Assembly: GCF_900240845.1 (NCBI RefSeq)
Contig: NZ_OERU01000002.1
Coordinates: 66,937 to 130,936, forward strand
Length of the DNA stretch: 64,000 bases
Direction: 5' to 3'
DNA from: Peptostreptococcus faecalis
GTDB lineage: Bacteria > Bacillota > Clostridia > Peptostreptococcales > Peptostreptococcaceae
Made by a program: the position numbers and the translations under genes. Shown here in pieces: positions 63,727 to 64,000 of this stretch. Within the stretch, counting starts at the first letter, position 1. The number at the start of each line of letters is the position of its first letter. The notes beneath the pieces are model-generated. The model was not told the DNA's origin, did no database searches, and saw only the letters and a program-made list of their open reading frames with translations.

Positions 63727-64000
63727 TTATTTATTTTTATCAGCATCAATTATAGCATTTCCATAATAATTGATAAACTTAACTTTAATATTTTGAAGGT
63801 CAGCTACATCTGTTGTTTCTTTTATTTCACCTTCTACTATTTTTTCTAATGTTGCTTTGGCTTCTAGCTCATTTGTTGTAGAGTTCAGAGTCACATCTAC
63901 TATTAATTTGTATTCAGACTTATCGTATTTGATTTTACTGTCTTTTCCTTTTACCTCTGTTATTTTGTAAATATATTTTCCTACATCTTTTAATTCAATA
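63727..64000 (-). CDS. Pilin-like adhesin, C-terminal part (paralogue of 49905-52703)
   Basis: My own reading of the minus strand gives an open frame from the right edge to a TAA at 63727. It codes YKITEVKGKDSKIKYDKSEY, TLNSTTNELEAKATLEKIVE, then EIKETTDVADLQ and the end INYYGNAIIDADKNK. It differs at only about four residues from the C-terminus of the adhesin at 49905. No LPXTG motif follows, as in the other copy. The rest of the gene is outside the window. Confidence 0.88.
   Translation of the reverse strand, partial: IELKDVGKYIYKITEVKGKDSKIKYDKSEYKLIVDVTLNSTTNELEAKATLEKIVEGEIKETTDVADLQNIKVKFINYYGNAIIDADKNK

Overview
The window is a low-GC, Gram-positive anaerobe chromosome segment. Several features point to the Clostridia, most likely the family Peptostreptococcaceae: [FeFe]-hydrogenase maturases, pyruvate formate-lyase with its activase, a wall protein carried by three cell-wall-binding (CWB2) repeats as in Clostridioides, Gram-positive Shine-Dalgarno sites with frequent GTG/TTG starts, and intrinsic terminators after most units. 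A genus such as Peptostreptococcus is plausible but is an inference.

Layout. 1-6590 is a minus-strand purine operon, purE-purM-purN-purH-purD-purL, with purL running off the left edge and purC/purF absent. 7080-9585 holds yaaA and two nitroreductases, one fused to a DUF1858-like domain. 9812-13919 is the minus-strand cluster TM1266-like regulator-hydE-hydG-hydF. 14066-25962 is a housekeeping and transport stretch: asparaginase, small membrane protein, nitroreductase, EamA and ECF transporters, GNAT, Nudix fusion, CDF transporter, HAD phosphatase, opine-dehydrogenase-like enzyme, MarR+MATE pair, ArsC-like protein. 26403-29438 is pflB-pflA.

29510-38349 is an accessory island. Its core (about 32197-36563) is a compact peptide-natural-product cassette: a radical SAM/SPASM maturase, two paralogous Cys-rich precursor peptides (one only 42 residues), an ABC exporter and a divergent lipoprotein that may give immunity. 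On both sides the cassette abuts ends that look like IS6-family (IS26/IS1216-type) termini in the same orientation, which suggests an IS6 pseudo-compound transposon. Later insertions of IS256-type and ISL3-type elements, and deletions beside them, wrecked both IS6 copies. A perfect 21-bp inverted repeat lies just outside the island.

38410-44738 encodes two divergent MgtA-type P-type ATPases with a receiver-less winged-helix regulator between them. 44875-49714 has a small membrane protein, a GntR/YtrA-type regulator with its ABC transporter under a consensus promoter inside a near-perfect palindrome, and a second ABC transporter beside a regulator with two MerR helix-turn-helix domains. 49905-59435 is a surface-protein region: a Cna-B/pilin-like adhesin with one in-frame stop, a sortase-type adhesin with Pro-rich repeats, and a very large DUF11-repeat/CWB2 protein with one frameshift. 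59852-63384 has a MATE pump, a YjdM/PhnA protein, an XRE-type membrane regulator and a DUF368 transporter. At the right edge the C-terminus of a near-identical paralogue of the first adhesin begins.

No rRNA, tRNA or CRISPR array was seen.
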